Shown piece by piece: positions 47,828 to 57,848 of a stretch of 64,000 nucleotides of DNA (positions are counted from its first letter, which is position 1; every line of letters begins with the position of its first letter). A program made the translations under genes and the position numbers. Source of the stretch: Cupriavidus pinatubonensis (GTDB lineage Bacteria; Pseudomonadota; Gammaproteobacteria; Burkholderiales; Burkholderiaceae); assembly GCF_019602855.1 (NCBI RefSeq), contig NZ_CP080767.1:2542001-2606000 (forward strand). Reading direction: 5' to 3'. Below the pieces are notes generated by a model that saw only the letters and a list, made by a program, of their open reading frames with translations, was not told where the DNA came from and did no database searches.

Positions 47828-48877
47828 TCAGGCGATCAGATCGTGGTCCTTGAGCAGGCGCAGCGCGGCACGGTATTCGCCCTCCTGCTGCAGCTTGTTC
47901 CAGTCGAGCGGCTTGCGGCGCGCGAAGAGCTTGCGGATCCGGCGCTGCGAAGTCTTGCCGATGTTCACGTCGAGTTCGGTCAGCAACTGGTCGGCACGCT
48001 CGGGATGGTTGCAGATCAGCACCATGTCGCAACCGGCCGCCAGCGCGGCGCGCGCGGCTTGCGTGACGTTACCTGCAACGCTGGCGCCTTCCATGCTCAG
48101 GTCGTCGCTGAAGATCACACCCTCGAAGCCGAGTTGCGTACGCAGGATGTCCTGCAGCCAGAAGCGCGAGAAACCCGCCGGGTTGGGGTCGACCTTCGGG
48201 TAGATCACGTGCGCCGGCATGACCGACGCCAACGACAGGCCCATCCAGTCGTACGGACGTGCGTCCTGCGACAGGATATCTTCCAGCGAACGCTCGTCCA
48301 CGGGAATCGCGACATGCGAGTCCGCTTCCACGTAGCCGTGGCCGGGGAAGTGCTTGCCGCAGTTGCTCATGCCGGCCAGCAACAGGCCATGGTTCAGGTG
48401 GCCCGCCAGCATGGTGACCACGCGCGGATCGGCGTGGAAAGCGCGGTCGCCGATCACGGCGCTGCGGCCATAGTCGAGGTCGAGCACCGGCGTGAAGCTC
48501 AGGTCGATATCGCACGCGCGCAGTTCGGCGGCCAGCACATAGCCGCACGCGATTGCTGCCTTGGTAGCAGCCAGGACATCGCGCTCCCACAGTTCGCCAA
48601 GCTTTCGCATCGCTGGCAGATGCGTGAAGCCATCGGTCTTGCAGCGCTGCACGCGGCCGCCTTCGTGGTCGATACAGATCAGCACGTCTTCACGCACCGC
48701 GCGGATCGCACGCGTGAGCGCCAGCAATTGCGCGCGCGACTCGAAGTTGCGCGCGAACAGGATGACGCCGCCAGTCAGCGGGTGCGCAATACGGCGTGCG
48801 TCTTCGGCGTCGAGCTGCTTGCCGACGACGTCAAGTACCACCGGTCCCGGCCGTTTGCCGGAAAGCTTCTTGATCAT
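47828..48877 (-). CDS. nagZ: Beta-N-acetylhexosaminidase (cell-wall recycling)
   Basis: A 349-residue GH3 cytoplasmic enzyme that releases GlcNAc from anhydro-muropeptides. ICIDHEGGRVQRCK near 67-80 and the catalytic loop KHFPGHGYVEADSHV near 170-184 are diagnostic; FSDDLSMEGA near 255 carries the nucleophile Asp. It is the last gene of the lepA-nagZ minus-strand run. Confidence 0.95.
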   Translation of the reverse strand: MIKKLSGKRPGPVVLDVVGKQLDAEDARRIAHPLTGGVILFARNFESRAQLLALTRAIRAVREDVLICIDHEGGRVQRCKTDGFTHLPAMRKLGELWERDVLAATKAAIACGYVLAAELRACDIDLSFTPVLDLDYGRSAVIGDRAFHADPRVVTMLAGHLNHGLLLAGMSNCGKHFPGHGYVEADSHVAIPVDERSLEDILSQDARPYDWMGLSLASVMPAHVIYPKVDPNPAGFSRFWLQDILRTQLGFEGVIFSDDLSMEGASVAGNVTQAARAALAAGCDMVLICNHPERADQLLTELDVNIGKTSQRRIRKLFARRKPLDWNKLQQEGEYRAALRLLKDHDLIA

Positions 48878-48892
48878 GGAGTTTGTTCGAGG

Positions 48893-49315
48893 CTAGGCTG
48901 GGTTTTCGGGGACTGCCGCATGGCCGCCCCGCTCGGCGATTGCAAAGGCAACCGCATAGTCACGTTCATCACTGACACTGACACGCACGGTGATGCCGCG
49001 TTCCGCGATCCACTGCGCGAGTTCACCATGACAGATCGGCGTCGGCTCGCCAGAAGGCAGGTTCATCAGTTCCATCGCGCGCCAGGTCATCGGCCAGCGC
49101 ATGCCGAGGCCGATGGCCTTGGAGAAGGCCTCCTTGGCGGCAAAGCGCGTCGCAAGAAAGGCCAGCCCGCGCCGCTCGGAGCGCGCCTTGCGCGCGTGGT
49201 ACTTGGCCAGTTCATCGGCCCCGAGCACCTTCTCGGCAAAGCGGCCGCGCGTGCGCTCCATCACGCCCTGCACGCGCGCGATCTCGATGATGTCGGTGCC
49301 GACGCCGTAGATCAC
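48893..49315 (-). CDS. acpS: Holo-[acyl-carrier-protein] synthase
   Basis: A 140-residue 4'-phosphopantetheinyl transferase that activates AcpP. GVGTDIIEIARV at the start and RFAAKEAFSKAIG near 58-70 hold the metal-binding Asp and Glu. A variable insert and a longer C-terminus make it slightly longer than the E. coli enzyme. The start overlaps the pdxJ stop by four bases. Confidence 0.95.
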   Translation of the reverse strand: MIYGVGTDIIEIARVQGVMERTRGRFAEKVLGADELAKYHARKARSERRGLAFLATRFAAKEAFSKAIGLGMRWPMTWRAMELMNLPSGEPTPICHGELAQWIAERGITVRVSVSDERDYAVAFAIAERGGHAAVPENPA

Positions 49316-50094
49316 GCCGGCTTGCCTGCAGCGGGGTAACGGGTGCCGAGGCGCGCGGCCACCATGATGGCCTTCATCTCGCGCACGGCGTTTTGCCAGC
49401 CCACGAACACGGCATGCGCGACGACCGCGTGGCCGATGTTGAGTTCCTTGATGCCCGCCAGCGCCGCAATCGGCTGCACGTTCGTGTAATGCAGGCCGTG
49501 GCCCGCGTTCACGACCAGGCCGTGGCGGATGCCGGCATCGACGCCGTCGGCAACGCGGCGGAATTCGATGGCCAGCTCGTCAGGCGTATGCGCATCGGCA
49601 TAGCGGCCGGTATGCAGTTCGATCACCGGCGCACCGCAGGCCGCAGCGGCGGCGATCTGGTCGGCATCGGCGTCAATGAACAGCGATACACGGATGCCGG
49701 CGGCGGCGAGCTGCTTGCAAGCGGAACTGACCTGTCCAAAGCGACCTGCCACATCGAGCCCGCCTTCGGTCGTGACCTCCTCGCGCCGCTCGGGCACGAG
49801 GCAGACGTCCTGCGGCCGGATCTCGCAGGCGATGTCGAGCATCTCCTGCGTGATGGCGCATTCCAGGTTCATGCGCGTGGCGAGTTGTGGGCGCAGCGCG
49901 CGCACATCGGCATCGCGGATATGGCGGCGGTCTTCGCGCAGGTGCAGCGTGATCAGGTCCGCGCCGGCTTCTTCGGCCTGCAATGCTGCCTCGATCGGGT
50001 CGGGATACACCGTGCCGCGCGCATTGCGCAGCGTGGCGACGTGGTCGATGTTGATGCCGAGGTCGATGACGCCCGGATTTGCGTGGAAGATCAT
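49312..50094 (-). CDS. pdxJ: Pyridoxine 5'-phosphate synthase
   Basis: A 260-residue TIM-barrel enzyme forming pyridoxine 5'-phosphate from 3-amino-2-oxopropyl phosphate and deoxyxylulose phosphate. GVNIDHVATLRN-like INIDHVATLRNARGT near 14-28 and HLREDRRHIRD near 51-61 are family hallmarks; EFTGRY-like ELHTGRYAD is near 158. It starts 37 bases downstream of recO and overlaps acpS. Confidence 0.95.
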   Translation of the reverse strand: MIFHANPGVIDLGINIDHVATLRNARGTVYPDPIEAALQAEEAGADLITLHLREDRRHIRDADVRALRPQLATRMNLECAITQEMLDIACEIRPQDVCLVPERREEVTTEGGLDVAGRFGQVSSACKQLAAAGIRVSLFIDADADQIAAAAACGAPVIELHTGRYADAHTPDELAIEFRRVADGVDAGIRHGLVVNAGHGLHYTNVQPIAALAGIKELNIGHAVVAHAVFVGWQNAVREMKAIMVAARLGTRYPAAGKPA

Positions 50095-50131
50095 GCTTGC
50101 GGAATCAGCGGTGGGCCGGCTGCCCGGCGGG

Positions 50132-51016
50132 TCAGAGATAGTGCAGGTCGATCAGGATCTGCCGCGTCTTGAGCGGCGCTCCCTGCAAATAATAATGCAG
50201 AAGGAAGCGCATCAGCGCGCGGCTTTGCAGAGCGGTCTGCGCGCGCCCGTAATCGTCCTGCGACATGTCGAGCAAGGTCTGGCCCGACACCACGGGCCAC
50301 GACGACGGATCGCTCGGCTGGGCCCGGCGCACACCGCGCTCGGGCTGGTAGACATAGTCCAGATGCGGCTGCACGCGCTCCCCTGTGCTCAGGCACTGGT
50401 CGAAGGCCACTGCAAAGCCGGTTTCCTGCAGCAGCACACGCTCGAAGCTGCGCAGCACCAGACCTGCGGCCTCGCCGTGCGCCAGACGCGTGAGCGTCGC
50501 CATGTAGTGCCGGAACAGCGCCGGATGGCCGTCCTCGCGCGGGCAGAACCGCATCAGCAGTTCGTTGAGGTAGAACGCGGACAGCAGCGCATCGCCGGCC
50601 AGCGGCGGCATGCCGCCGACCCACTCGGCGCGCGTCAGCGTCTTGACCTCGCCGCGGCCGCTCCACGACAGGGAGATCGGATGGAAGTGCTGCAGCACAG
50701 GACGCAGCGCCGAATGCGGCCGCTTGGCGCCCTTGGCAACCATCGACAGCCGCCCGTGGTCGCGCGTAAAGACATCGAGGATCAGGCTGGTCTCGCGATA
50801 CGGCCAGGCATGCAGCACGAAGCCCGGCTGCTCCGACACGCGGGTTTCGCTCCGCGCCGGCACGATGCGCATCGCGCGGTCCATCATCGCGCGGCCGGCA
50901 GCGTCGGCCATGCCGGGCAGCGCGCGGCTGTCCAGCAGCTCGGCGGCCTCGTCCACGACCGGATCGGCGCGGCGGGCCTTCGCAGGCCCACGCGCGAAGT
51001 CAGGCATTTTGCTCAC
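50132..51016 (-). CDS. recO: DNA repair protein RecO
   Basis: A 294-residue RecO, which with RecR loads RecA at gaps. The N-terminal OB fold begins near residue 60 (GFVLHAWPYRETSLILDVFT). About 55 extra residues precede it, so the true start could be later. The start as given overlaps the era stop (ATGA), which favours it. The helical C-terminal part contains FYLNELLMRF. Confidence 0.92.
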   Translation of the reverse strand: MSKMPDFARGPAKARRADPVVDEAAELLDSRALPGMADAAGRAMMDRAMRIVPARSETRVSEQPGFVLHAWPYRETSLILDVFTRDHGRLSMVAKGAKRPHSALRPVLQHFHPISLSWSGRGEVKTLTRAEWVGGMPPLAGDALLSAFYLNELLMRFCPREDGHPALFRHYMATLTRLAHGEAAGLVLRSFERVLLQETGFAVAFDQCLSTGERVQPHLDYVYQPERGVRRAQPSDPSSWPVVSGQTLLDMSQDDYGRAQTALQSRALMRFLLHYYLQGAPLKTRQILIDLHYL

Positions 51017-51948
51017 TCGTAGCCGTATGCGCGCAGTCCGGCTTCGTTATCGGCCCAGCCGCTTTTCACCTTGATCCACATTTCCAGGTAGACCTTGCCG
51101 TCGAACAGCTTTTCCATGTCGAGGCGCGCCTCGGTGGAGATCTGCTTCAGCTTGCTGCCCTTGTTGCCGATGATCATGGCCTTGTGCGCGTCGCGCTCGA
51201 CCAGGATCGTGGCAAACACGCGGCGCAGGCGCCCTTCCGTCTCGAACTTGTCGATGATGACGGTGCTCGTGTACGGCAGTTCGTCGCCGGTCCAGCGGAA
51301 CACCTTCTCGCGGATAATTTCCGAGGCGAGGAAACGCTCGCTGCGGTCGGTCATCGCGTCGGCGTCGTACATCGGTTCGCCTTCCGGCAGGTAAGGCCGG
51401 ATGATCTCGAACAGGCGCGCGATATGGTCGCGCGTCTTGGCCGACATCGGCACCACTTCGCGGAACGGGAACAGCTGGCCCATCTTTTCGAGGAAGGGCA
51501 TCATCACCCCGGCGCGGTCGTCAGTCACGCGGTCGAGCTTGTTGGTCACCAGCAGCACCGGCGTGTTCTTCGGCAGCAGCGCGAGCACCTTTTCGTCATC
51601 GGCGCCATAGTAGCCGGCTTCCACGACGAACAACACCAGGTCCACCGACGACAGCGTGGAGGTGACTGCGCGGTTGAGCGAGCGGTTCAGCGCACTGGCG
51701 TGGCGGGTCTGAAAACCTGGCGTGTCGACGAAGACATACTGCGCGTCATCCGTGGTCTGGATGCCGACCAGGCGGTGACGCGTGGTCTGCGCCTTGCGCG
51801 ACGTGATGCTGATCTTCTGGCCGACCAGCGCATTCATCAGCGTGGACTTGCCGACGTTGGGGCGGCCAACAATGGCCACGGTGCCGCAGCGGAACGCCTT
51901 GGCTTGGGTATCCGCAGCGGGCTGCTGCGAATCATGGGATTCGGTCAT
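51013..51948 (-). CDS. era: GTPase Era
   Basis: A 311-residue GTPase for 30S subunit maturation. G1 is GRPNVGKSTLMNALVG near 28-43, G3 is DTPGFQ near 77, and G4 is NKLD near 138. The C-terminal KH domain contains the VERDAHKAMIIGNKGSKLK stretch that binds 16S rRNA. Its start overlaps the rnc stop by four bases. Confidence 0.97.
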   Translation of the reverse strand: MTESHDSQQPAADTQAKAFRCGTVAIVGRPNVGKSTLMNALVGQKISITSRKAQTTRHRLVGIQTTDDAQYVFVDTPGFQTRHASALNRSLNRAVTSTLSSVDLVLFVVEAGYYGADDEKVLALLPKNTPVLLVTNKLDRVTDDRAGVMMPFLEKMGQLFPFREVVPMSAKTRDHIARLFEIIRPYLPEGEPMYDADAMTDRSERFLASEIIREKVFRWTGDELPYTSTVIIDKFETEGRLRRVFATILVERDAHKAMIIGNKGSKLKQISTEARLDMEKLFDGKVYLEMWIKVKSGWADNEAGLRAYGYE

Positions 51949-52715
51949 TCCTTCAACCTGAGAGACAACTGTGGGTCCGGCGGTACCGGCTGCTTGCGGG
52001 TCTTGCCGGTGCGCTCGGCGCGGCTGCGCTTGAGCAGCTGCGGCACGAGCTTCTGGACTTCATCGAGCGCCAGCTTGGCCGCCGCCTGCTCCGCGGCTCG
52101 GCGGGAGGCACCGGTGCCGAACACCCGGACTTCCAGTTTAGGCACCATGCACTCGACTTCAAACTGCTGGCTGTGCGCGGCGCCGTGAGTGGCGATTACG
52201 TTATATTGAGGCAGGGCGATCTTGTGGCCCTGCAAGTATTCCTGGAGCAGCGTCTTGGCATCCTTACCGAGCGTGCGTGGATCGACTTGCTCCAGGATGG
52301 GGATATACAACTTGCGGATCAGCGTGCGCGCGGCTTCGAAACCGGCATCGAGGAACACCGCTCCGACAATGGCTTCAAGCGCATCGGCGAGAATCGACGG
52401 GCGGCGGAATCCACCGCTCTTCAGTTCGCCCTCGCCCAGGCGCAGCACTTCGGACAACTGCAGCATCTGTGCAATTTCGTACAACGCCTGCTGCTTGACC
52501 AGGTTCGCGCGCACGCGCGACAGGTCGCCTTCATCGAGTTTGCCGAACATGCCAAACAGCATGTCGGCCACGGCGCAGTTCAGCACCGAGTCGCCCAGGA
52601 ATTCGAGGCGTTCGTTGTGCTGGGCGCTGTGGCTGCGGTGCGTCAGCGCCTGCTGCAGCAACTCAGGCTTGCTGAAACGGTAGCCGAGACGTTGCTGCAA
52701 GGCGTCGAGGTTCAT
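51945..52715 (-). CDS. rnc: Ribonuclease III
   Basis: A 256-residue dsRNA endonuclease for rRNA processing. The catalytic signature NERLEFLGDSVLNCAVAD is near 34-51. A C-terminal dsRNA-binding domain (about 155-222) is followed by a basic Arg/Lys tail. It starts one base past the DUF4845 gene stop. Confidence 0.97.
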   Translation of the reverse strand: MNLDALQQRLGYRFSKPELLQQALTHRSHSAQHNERLEFLGDSVLNCAVADMLFGMFGKLDEGDLSRVRANLVKQQALYEIAQMLQLSEVLRLGEGELKSGGFRRPSILADALEAIVGAVFLDAGFEAARTLIRKLYIPILEQVDPRTLGKDAKTLLQEYLQGHKIALPQYNVIATHGAAHSQQFEVECMVPKLEVRVFGTGASRRAAEQAAAKLALDEVQKLVPQLLKRSRAERTGKTRKQPVPPDPQLSLRLKE

Positions 52716-52716
52716 A

Positions 52717-53106
52717 TCAGTGCTGCGTTCCCGAATAAGTAATCAGTAAGCTCAGTGGACCGTAGACAGGAACTTCGGTCCGGTAGGCAAAATCGACCGA
52801 CTGGATCGTTCCATTCTCATTTTCGCGAATCTGGAGGTCTTCCCCCTTCACCGCGGCAATCCGGTCGATGGTTGCCTGCTTGTCAAAATACTCCACCACC
52901 TCTCGCTTGTTGGTGGCTCGTTGCTTGGCGTAACTTGCCGCCCGCTTGACCGAAAAATATTCAGTCAGGCTCGGTATCGCCCTGAGCGCCGGCAAGGCAA
53001 CGCCGATCACGAATACGATCACGACCAGCAGCGTCCACAGAGAAAATCCCCTTGCCCGCCGCCGGCTATCTTTCCCGACCCAACCCAATTGACCCATCTG
53101 ACCCAT
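52717..53106 (-). CDS. DUF4845 single-pass membrane protein
   Basis: A 129-residue protein with one TM helix (about 22-44; LWTLLVVIVFVIGVALPAL) and a C-terminal extracytoplasmic domain. It belongs to the DUF4845 family located between lepB and rnc in beta-proteobacteria. The N-terminus is pilin-like in shape. Role unknown. Confidence 0.85.
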   Translation of the reverse strand: MGQMGQLGWVGKDSRRRARGFSLWTLLVVIVFVIGVALPALRAIPSLTEYFSVKRAASYAKQRATNKREVVEYFDKQATIDRIAAVKGEDLQIRENENGTIQSVDFAYRTEVPVYGPLSLLITYSGTQH

Positions 53107-53151
53107 TTGCGCTTCCCTCGTTCTAGTTGAGTGTTCTGCGCCGCGCAGGTG

Positions 53152-54051
53152 TTATTTGAATGAACCGACGCGTCCAAAATTGCCGAGGTTCATCCAGATC
53201 ACGAACGCCTTGCCGACGATATTCTCGTCCGGCACGAATCCCCAGTAACGGGAATCCAGGCTGTTGTCGCGATTGTCACCCATCACGAAATAGTGACCTG
53301 CAGGCACCTTGCAGGTCACACCCTGCTGATTGTAAGTGCAGTTTTCCCGGAACGGGAAATCCGGATCGGCACCGGCGACAAATGCCGGTCGATCCACATC
53401 ATTAAGGATGCCGTGCTCCACGCCGCCGGGCAGTTTCTCCCGGAAATGCTTGGAATAGGCCAGGCGTTCCTCATCCAGATAATCAGGCAGTGGCGTGTAG
53501 TCAGCGGGCTTGCCGTTGATTGTCAAATGCTTGTTCGAATACTGCACCACATCGCCAGGCACGCCGATCACGCGCTTGATGTAATCGAGCGAGGGGTCTT
53601 TCGGGTAGCGGAACACCATGACGTCGCCGCGCTGCGGCTCGCCGACGTCGACGATCTTCTTGTTCACCACCGGCAGGCGAATCCCGTAGTCGTACTTGTT
53701 GACCAGGATGAAATCGCCGATCAGCAGCGTGGGAATCATCGAGCCGGACGGAATCTTGAACGGCTCGACCACGAACGAGCGCAGTACGAACACGGCCAGG
53801 ATGACCGGGAAGAAGCTCGCCGAATACTCAAGCCACCACGGCTGGCGCAGCTTTTCTTCGGCCAGACGCTTGCGCGTCGAATCAACCTCGCCGGAACCGA
53901 AGCGGCCCTGCAGGTCCGACTGGCGCGAATCGAACTCGGCCAGCGCAAGCCGCGCTGAAGCGCGCCGTTGCCGCTCGAACACGAGCTTGTCCGCGACCCA
54001 CGCGATACCTGTAATCACCACCAGCACAAAAAGGATCAGTGCAAAATTCAT
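53152..54051 (-). CDS. lepB: Signal peptidase I
   Basis: A 299-residue inner-membrane protease that removes signal peptides. N-terminal TM helices lie at ~3-20 and 78-95. The catalytic Ser is in PSGSMIPTLL near 110, and the Lys in FRYPKDPSLDYIKRVIG near 165-170. The C-terminal GDNRDNSLDSRYWGFVP box is near 265-281. It lies downstream of lepA as usual. Confidence 0.96.
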   Translation of the reverse strand: MNFALILFVLVVITGIAWVADKLVFERQRRASARLALAEFDSRQSDLQGRFGSGEVDSTRKRLAEEKLRQPWWLEYSASFFPVILAVFVLRSFVVEPFKIPSGSMIPTLLIGDFILVNKYDYGIRLPVVNKKIVDVGEPQRGDVMVFRYPKDPSLDYIKRVIGVPGDVVQYSNKHLTINGKPADYTPLPDYLDEERLAYSKHFREKLPGGVEHGILNDVDRPAFVAGADPDFPFRENCTYNQQGVTCKVPAGHYFVMGDNRDNSLDSRYWGFVPDENIVGKAFVIWMNLGNFGRVGSFK

Positions 54052-54143
54052 GACGGCTTCTGGTTCTTGGATGTCTTGCTACAGCCTCTTCTACTACCGC
54101 CGCGCCTCAGACGCGGCAGCCCCGTTCCTGTTCGCGAAACCGC

Positions 54144-55937
54144 TTACTTGTCGTCGACCTGCAGGATCGCCAGGAAGGCTTCCTGCGGAATCTCGACGGT
54201 ACCGACCTGCTTCATCCGCTTTTTGCCGGCCTTCTGCTTTTCGAGCAGCTTTTTCTTGCGGCTGATATCGCCGCCATAGCACTTGGCCAGCACGTTCTTG
54301 CGCAACGCCTTGACGTTTTCGCGCGCAATAATATTCGAGCCGATCGCGGCCTGGATCGCCACGTCGTACATCTGGCGCGGAATGATCTCGCGCATTTTCG
54401 CGGCCACTTCGCGACCACGGTATTGCGAATTCGAGCGGTGCACGATCACCGACAGCGCATCGACCTTGTCGCTGTTGATCAGGATATCGACCTTGACCAC
54501 GTCGGACGGTCGATATTCCTTGAACTCGTAATCCATCGATGCATAGCCACGCGACACCGACTTGAGGCGATCAAAGAAATCCATCACGATTTCCGCCATC
54601 GGAATTTCGTAGGTCAACTGCACCTGCTTGCCGTGGTAGCTCATGTTGATCTGTGAGCCGCGCTTCTGCGTACACAGCGTGATCACCGAGCCGACATATT
54701 CCTGCGGCATGTACAGGTTGACCGTGACGATCGGCTCCAGGATGGCCTCGATCCGGCTCGGGTCGGGCATCTTGGCCGGGTTCTCCACGGTCACCATGGT
54801 GCCGTCGCGCATCTGTACCTGGTACACCACGGTCGGCGCCGTCGTGATCAGGTCCATGTCGAATTCGCGCTCGAGGCGCTCCTGCACGATTTCCATGTGC
54901 AACAGGCCCAGGAAGCCGCAGCGGAAACCAAAGCCAAGCGCCTGCGACACTTCCGGCTCGAACATCAGCGACGCGTCGTTCAGGCGCAGCTTTTCGAGCG
55001 ATTCGCGCAGTGCCTCGTACTGGTTTGCCTCGACCGGATACAGGCCGGCGAACACCTGCGGCTTGACTTCCTTGAAGCCCGGCAGCGGCGCCTCGGCCTT
55101 GCGCGGCAGGGTCGTGATGGTGTCACCGACCTTGGCGGCCTTGAGTTCCTTGATGCCTGCGATGACGAAGCCCACCTGCCCGGCGGTCAGCGAATCGCGC
55201 TGCACCGACTTCGGCGAGAACACGCCAACCTGCTCCACGAGGTGCTGCGCACCGGTGGCCATCAACAGCGCCTTGTCCTTCGGACGCAGCGTGCCATTGA
55301 CCACGCGCACCAGCATGACCACGCCGACGTAGTTGTCGAACCACGAGTCGATGATCAGCGCCTGCAGCGGCGCGCTGGCGTCGCCCTTGGGCGGCGGCAC
55401 CTTGGCGATCAGCGCCTCGATCACGTCCTCCACGCCCTGGCCAGTCTTGGCCGAGCACGGGGTGGCGTCGTGCGCGTCGATGCCGATGACGTCTTCGATT
55501 TCCTGAATGGCATTGGCCGGGTCGGCCTGTGGCAGGTCGATCTTATTCAGCACCGGCACCACTTCCACGCCGAGTTCGATCGCCGTGTAGCAGTTGGCCA
55601 CGGTCTGCGCTTCGACACCCTGCGAAGCATCGACCACCAGCAGCGCGCCTTCGCACGCCGACAGCGACCGGCTCACTTCGTAGCTGAAGTCGACGTGTCC
55701 CGGCGTATCGATCAGGTTCAGGTTGTAGACCTTGCCGTCACGGGCCTTGTAGGTCAGCGCGGCAGTCTGCGCCTTGATCGTGATGCCGCGCTCCTTCTCG
55801 ATATCCATCGAGTCGAGGACCTGGGCCTCCATTTCGCGATCGGACAGCCCCCCACACAGCTGAATGATCCGGTCGGCCAGGGTGGATTTCCCATGGTCGA
55901 TATGGGCAATGATCGAGAAATTGCGAATGTGGTCCAT
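54144..55937 (-). CDS. lepA: Elongation factor 4 (LepA)
   Basis: A 597-residue translational GTPase. G1 is AHIDHGKSTLADRI near 11-24, G3 is DTPGHVDF near 77, and G4 is NKIDLPQAD near 131. EF-G-like domains and a LepA-specific C-terminal domain follow (GGDISRKKKLLEKQKAGKK near 560-578). Length is standard. Confidence 0.97.
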   Translation of the reverse strand: MDHIRNFSIIAHIDHGKSTLADRIIQLCGGLSDREMEAQVLDSMDIEKERGITIKAQTAALTYKARDGKVYNLNLIDTPGHVDFSYEVSRSLSACEGALLVVDASQGVEAQTVANCYTAIELGVEVVPVLNKIDLPQADPANAIQEIEDVIGIDAHDATPCSAKTGQGVEDVIEALIAKVPPPKGDASAPLQALIIDSWFDNYVGVVMLVRVVNGTLRPKDKALLMATGAQHLVEQVGVFSPKSVQRDSLTAGQVGFVIAGIKELKAAKVGDTITTLPRKAEAPLPGFKEVKPQVFAGLYPVEANQYEALRESLEKLRLNDASLMFEPEVSQALGFGFRCGFLGLLHMEIVQERLEREFDMDLITTAPTVVYQVQMRDGTMVTVENPAKMPDPSRIEAILEPIVTVNLYMPQEYVGSVITLCTQKRGSQINMSYHGKQVQLTYEIPMAEIVMDFFDRLKSVSRGYASMDYEFKEYRPSDVVKVDILINSDKVDALSVIVHRSNSQYRGREVAAKMREIIPRQMYDVAIQAAIGSNIIARENVKALRKNVLAKCYGGDISRKKKLLEKQKAGKKRMKQVGTVEIPQEAFLAILQVDDK

Positions 55938-56233
55938 CTAATCTTCAGGCAGGCGCCGGCGACTTCGCCCGGGCGCAGCGGATTCGTGAACGGCCCCGTC
56001 GCGGGCGCCCATCACAGGCGCCCACGTCGTGGCCGCGGGTCTTGGGGCGCGGATTTTGCGCCAATCTGGAATTTTACCGGATTTTCAATGACTTCCGGCC
56101 GCTTCGGTGCGATCGGAAGTGGCCGTTCGGTCGCCTGCTGCGACGCATGCCACACCCGAAGGGCCACGACATAGAGGAAGTCGTGGCAAAGCTCACAGGG
56201 ATCCCTTCCCCGTGAGCGGCAGCATGACGACGG
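55938..56233. other. lepA-degP spacer, nothing clear
   Basis: About 300 bases between two minus-strand genes. It is GC-rich with short inverted repeats; no ORF, tRNA or confident terminator was recognised. A lepA promoter should lie at its left end. Confidence 0.3.
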
Positions 56234-57730
56234 TCAGCGGGCGGCGGTCGCCCCCGGACGCAGCGTCAGGACCTGGGTGGCATCGCCACGACGCACGAAC
56301 ACGGCGGCGATGCGGCTCTTGTCCAACCCCTTCACCAGATCATTGAACTGGCGCGCGCCGGTCACGTCAGTATCGCCAAGCCGCAGGATGATGTCGCCAG
56401 GACGAATGCCTGCACGCATGGCCGGGCCATCCGCGACCTCGACCTCCACGCCGGACCTTACCTTAAGCTCCTTCAGGCGAGCGTCGGGAATGTCGTTGAC
56501 GATCAGACCGAGCGCGTTAGGTTTAGGTGCCTGCGCACTGGCGTCATCCTTGGACGAGGGGGCATTGCGCGCCTTCGCGCGGGCTTCCGGCTCCAACTCC
56601 GTCACGGTGATCGACACATCGCGGGTGGCGCCCTTGCGCCACAACTGAATCGGCACGCGCGTGCCCGGCTTGGTATCGCCAACCATGCGCGGCAGGTCGG
56701 ACGCCTTTTCGATCTCGCGGCCGTTGAACTTCAGGATGATGTCACCGGGCTCGATGCCGGCCTTTTCCGCCGGTCCGCCCGGCTCCACGCTGCCGACCAG
56801 TGCCCCGCGCGCACGGCCCAGGCCGAGTGAATCGGCCACTTCCTTGGTCACATCGCCGATCGCCACGGCAATCCGCCCGCGCGTGACGCGGCCCGACGTC
56901 TTCAACTGCTCGGTGACGCGCATGGCCTCGTCGATCGGGATCGCGAACGAAATGCCCATGTAGCCACCGCTGCGGCTGTAAATCTGCGAGTTGATGCCGA
57001 TGACTTCACCGCGCAGGTTGATCAGCGGGCCGCCCGAATTGCCTGGGTTGACCGCCACGTCGGTCTGGATGAACGGCAGGTAGTCGCCGGTATCACGGCC
57101 CTTGGCGGACACGATGCCGGCGGTCACGCTGTTGTCGAGGCCGAACGGCGAACCGATCGCGAGCACCCACTCTCCGGCACGAACCTTGTCGGAATCCCCA
57201 AGCACCAGCTTTGGCAAGCCTGTCGCTTCAATCTTGATCAGCGCCACGTCGGTACGCTTGTCCGAGCCAATCAGCTTGGCCTTGAACTCGCGCTTGTCAG
57301 GCAGCGTGACATAGATGGTTTCCGCGTCAGCCACCACATGGGCATTTGTCATCACATAGCCGTCCTGGCTGATGATGAATCCGGAACCGACGCCGCGGCT
57401 CTGTTCCTCGCCCTGCGGCGGCTGGCCGCGGCGCGGCGCATTTGGGGCCCCCGGCGTCGGAGCGCCTGGCATCGGAACCCCGAAGAAACGCCGGAAGAAC
57501 TCAGCCATCTCGTCGTCGTCGCCGCCTGAACCACCGCGCGAGCGAATGCGCTCCGTGGTCCGGATGTTGACCACGGCGGGGCTGGCCTTTTCCACCAGGT
57601 CGGTAAAGTCGGGCAGGTTGTAATTGGACGCGGCGGCCTGGGCGTGGCCCACTTCGGCAACCGCCGGGCCGAGAATCAATATGGCAGCCATGACCACGGC
57701 ACGCGCCAGGGCTGGGGATCTGAACGTCAT
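56234..57730 (-). CDS. Do-type periplasmic serine protease (DegP/MucD-like)
   Basis: A 498-residue periplasmic protease-chaperone. A signal peptide (about 1-33) precedes the trypsin-like domain. The triad is His in TNAHVV near 128, Asp in KRTDVALIKI near 158 and Ser in NPGNSGGPL near 233. Two PDZ domains follow (about 275-375 and 400-490). A Gly/Pro/Arg-rich loop lies at ~80-105. Being last in the rpoE-rseA-rseB run, it corresponds to MucD of Pseudomonas. The start at 57730 (MTFRSP) fits the signal peptide. Confidence 0.93.
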   Translation of the reverse strand: MTFRSPALARAVVMAAILILGPAVAEVGHAQAAASNYNLPDFTDLVEKASPAVVNIRTTERIRSRGGSGGDDDEMAEFFRRFFGVPMPGAPTPGAPNAPRRGQPPQGEEQSRGVGSGFIISQDGYVMTNAHVVADAETIYVTLPDKREFKAKLIGSDKRTDVALIKIEATGLPKLVLGDSDKVRAGEWVLAIGSPFGLDNSVTAGIVSAKGRDTGDYLPFIQTDVAVNPGNSGGPLINLRGEVIGINSQIYSRSGGYMGISFAIPIDEAMRVTEQLKTSGRVTRGRIAVAIGDVTKEVADSLGLGRARGALVGSVEPGGPAEKAGIEPGDIILKFNGREIEKASDLPRMVGDTKPGTRVPIQLWRKGATRDVSITVTELEPEARAKARNAPSSKDDASAQAPKPNALGLIVNDIPDARLKELKVRSGVEVEVADGPAMRAGIRPGDIILRLGDTDVTGARQFNDLVKGLDKSRIAAVFVRRGDATQVLTLRPGATAAR

Positions 57731-57848
57731 CGACAACTCCCGGGATTCAGCAAATGATGAAGTAGCGACTGGAACGAAGCGGCAGGACGCCCTCACAGGG
57801 GCCACCGGACACGGGCTTGCGAGCCCCGTATCCGGCACTTCCCCGAGC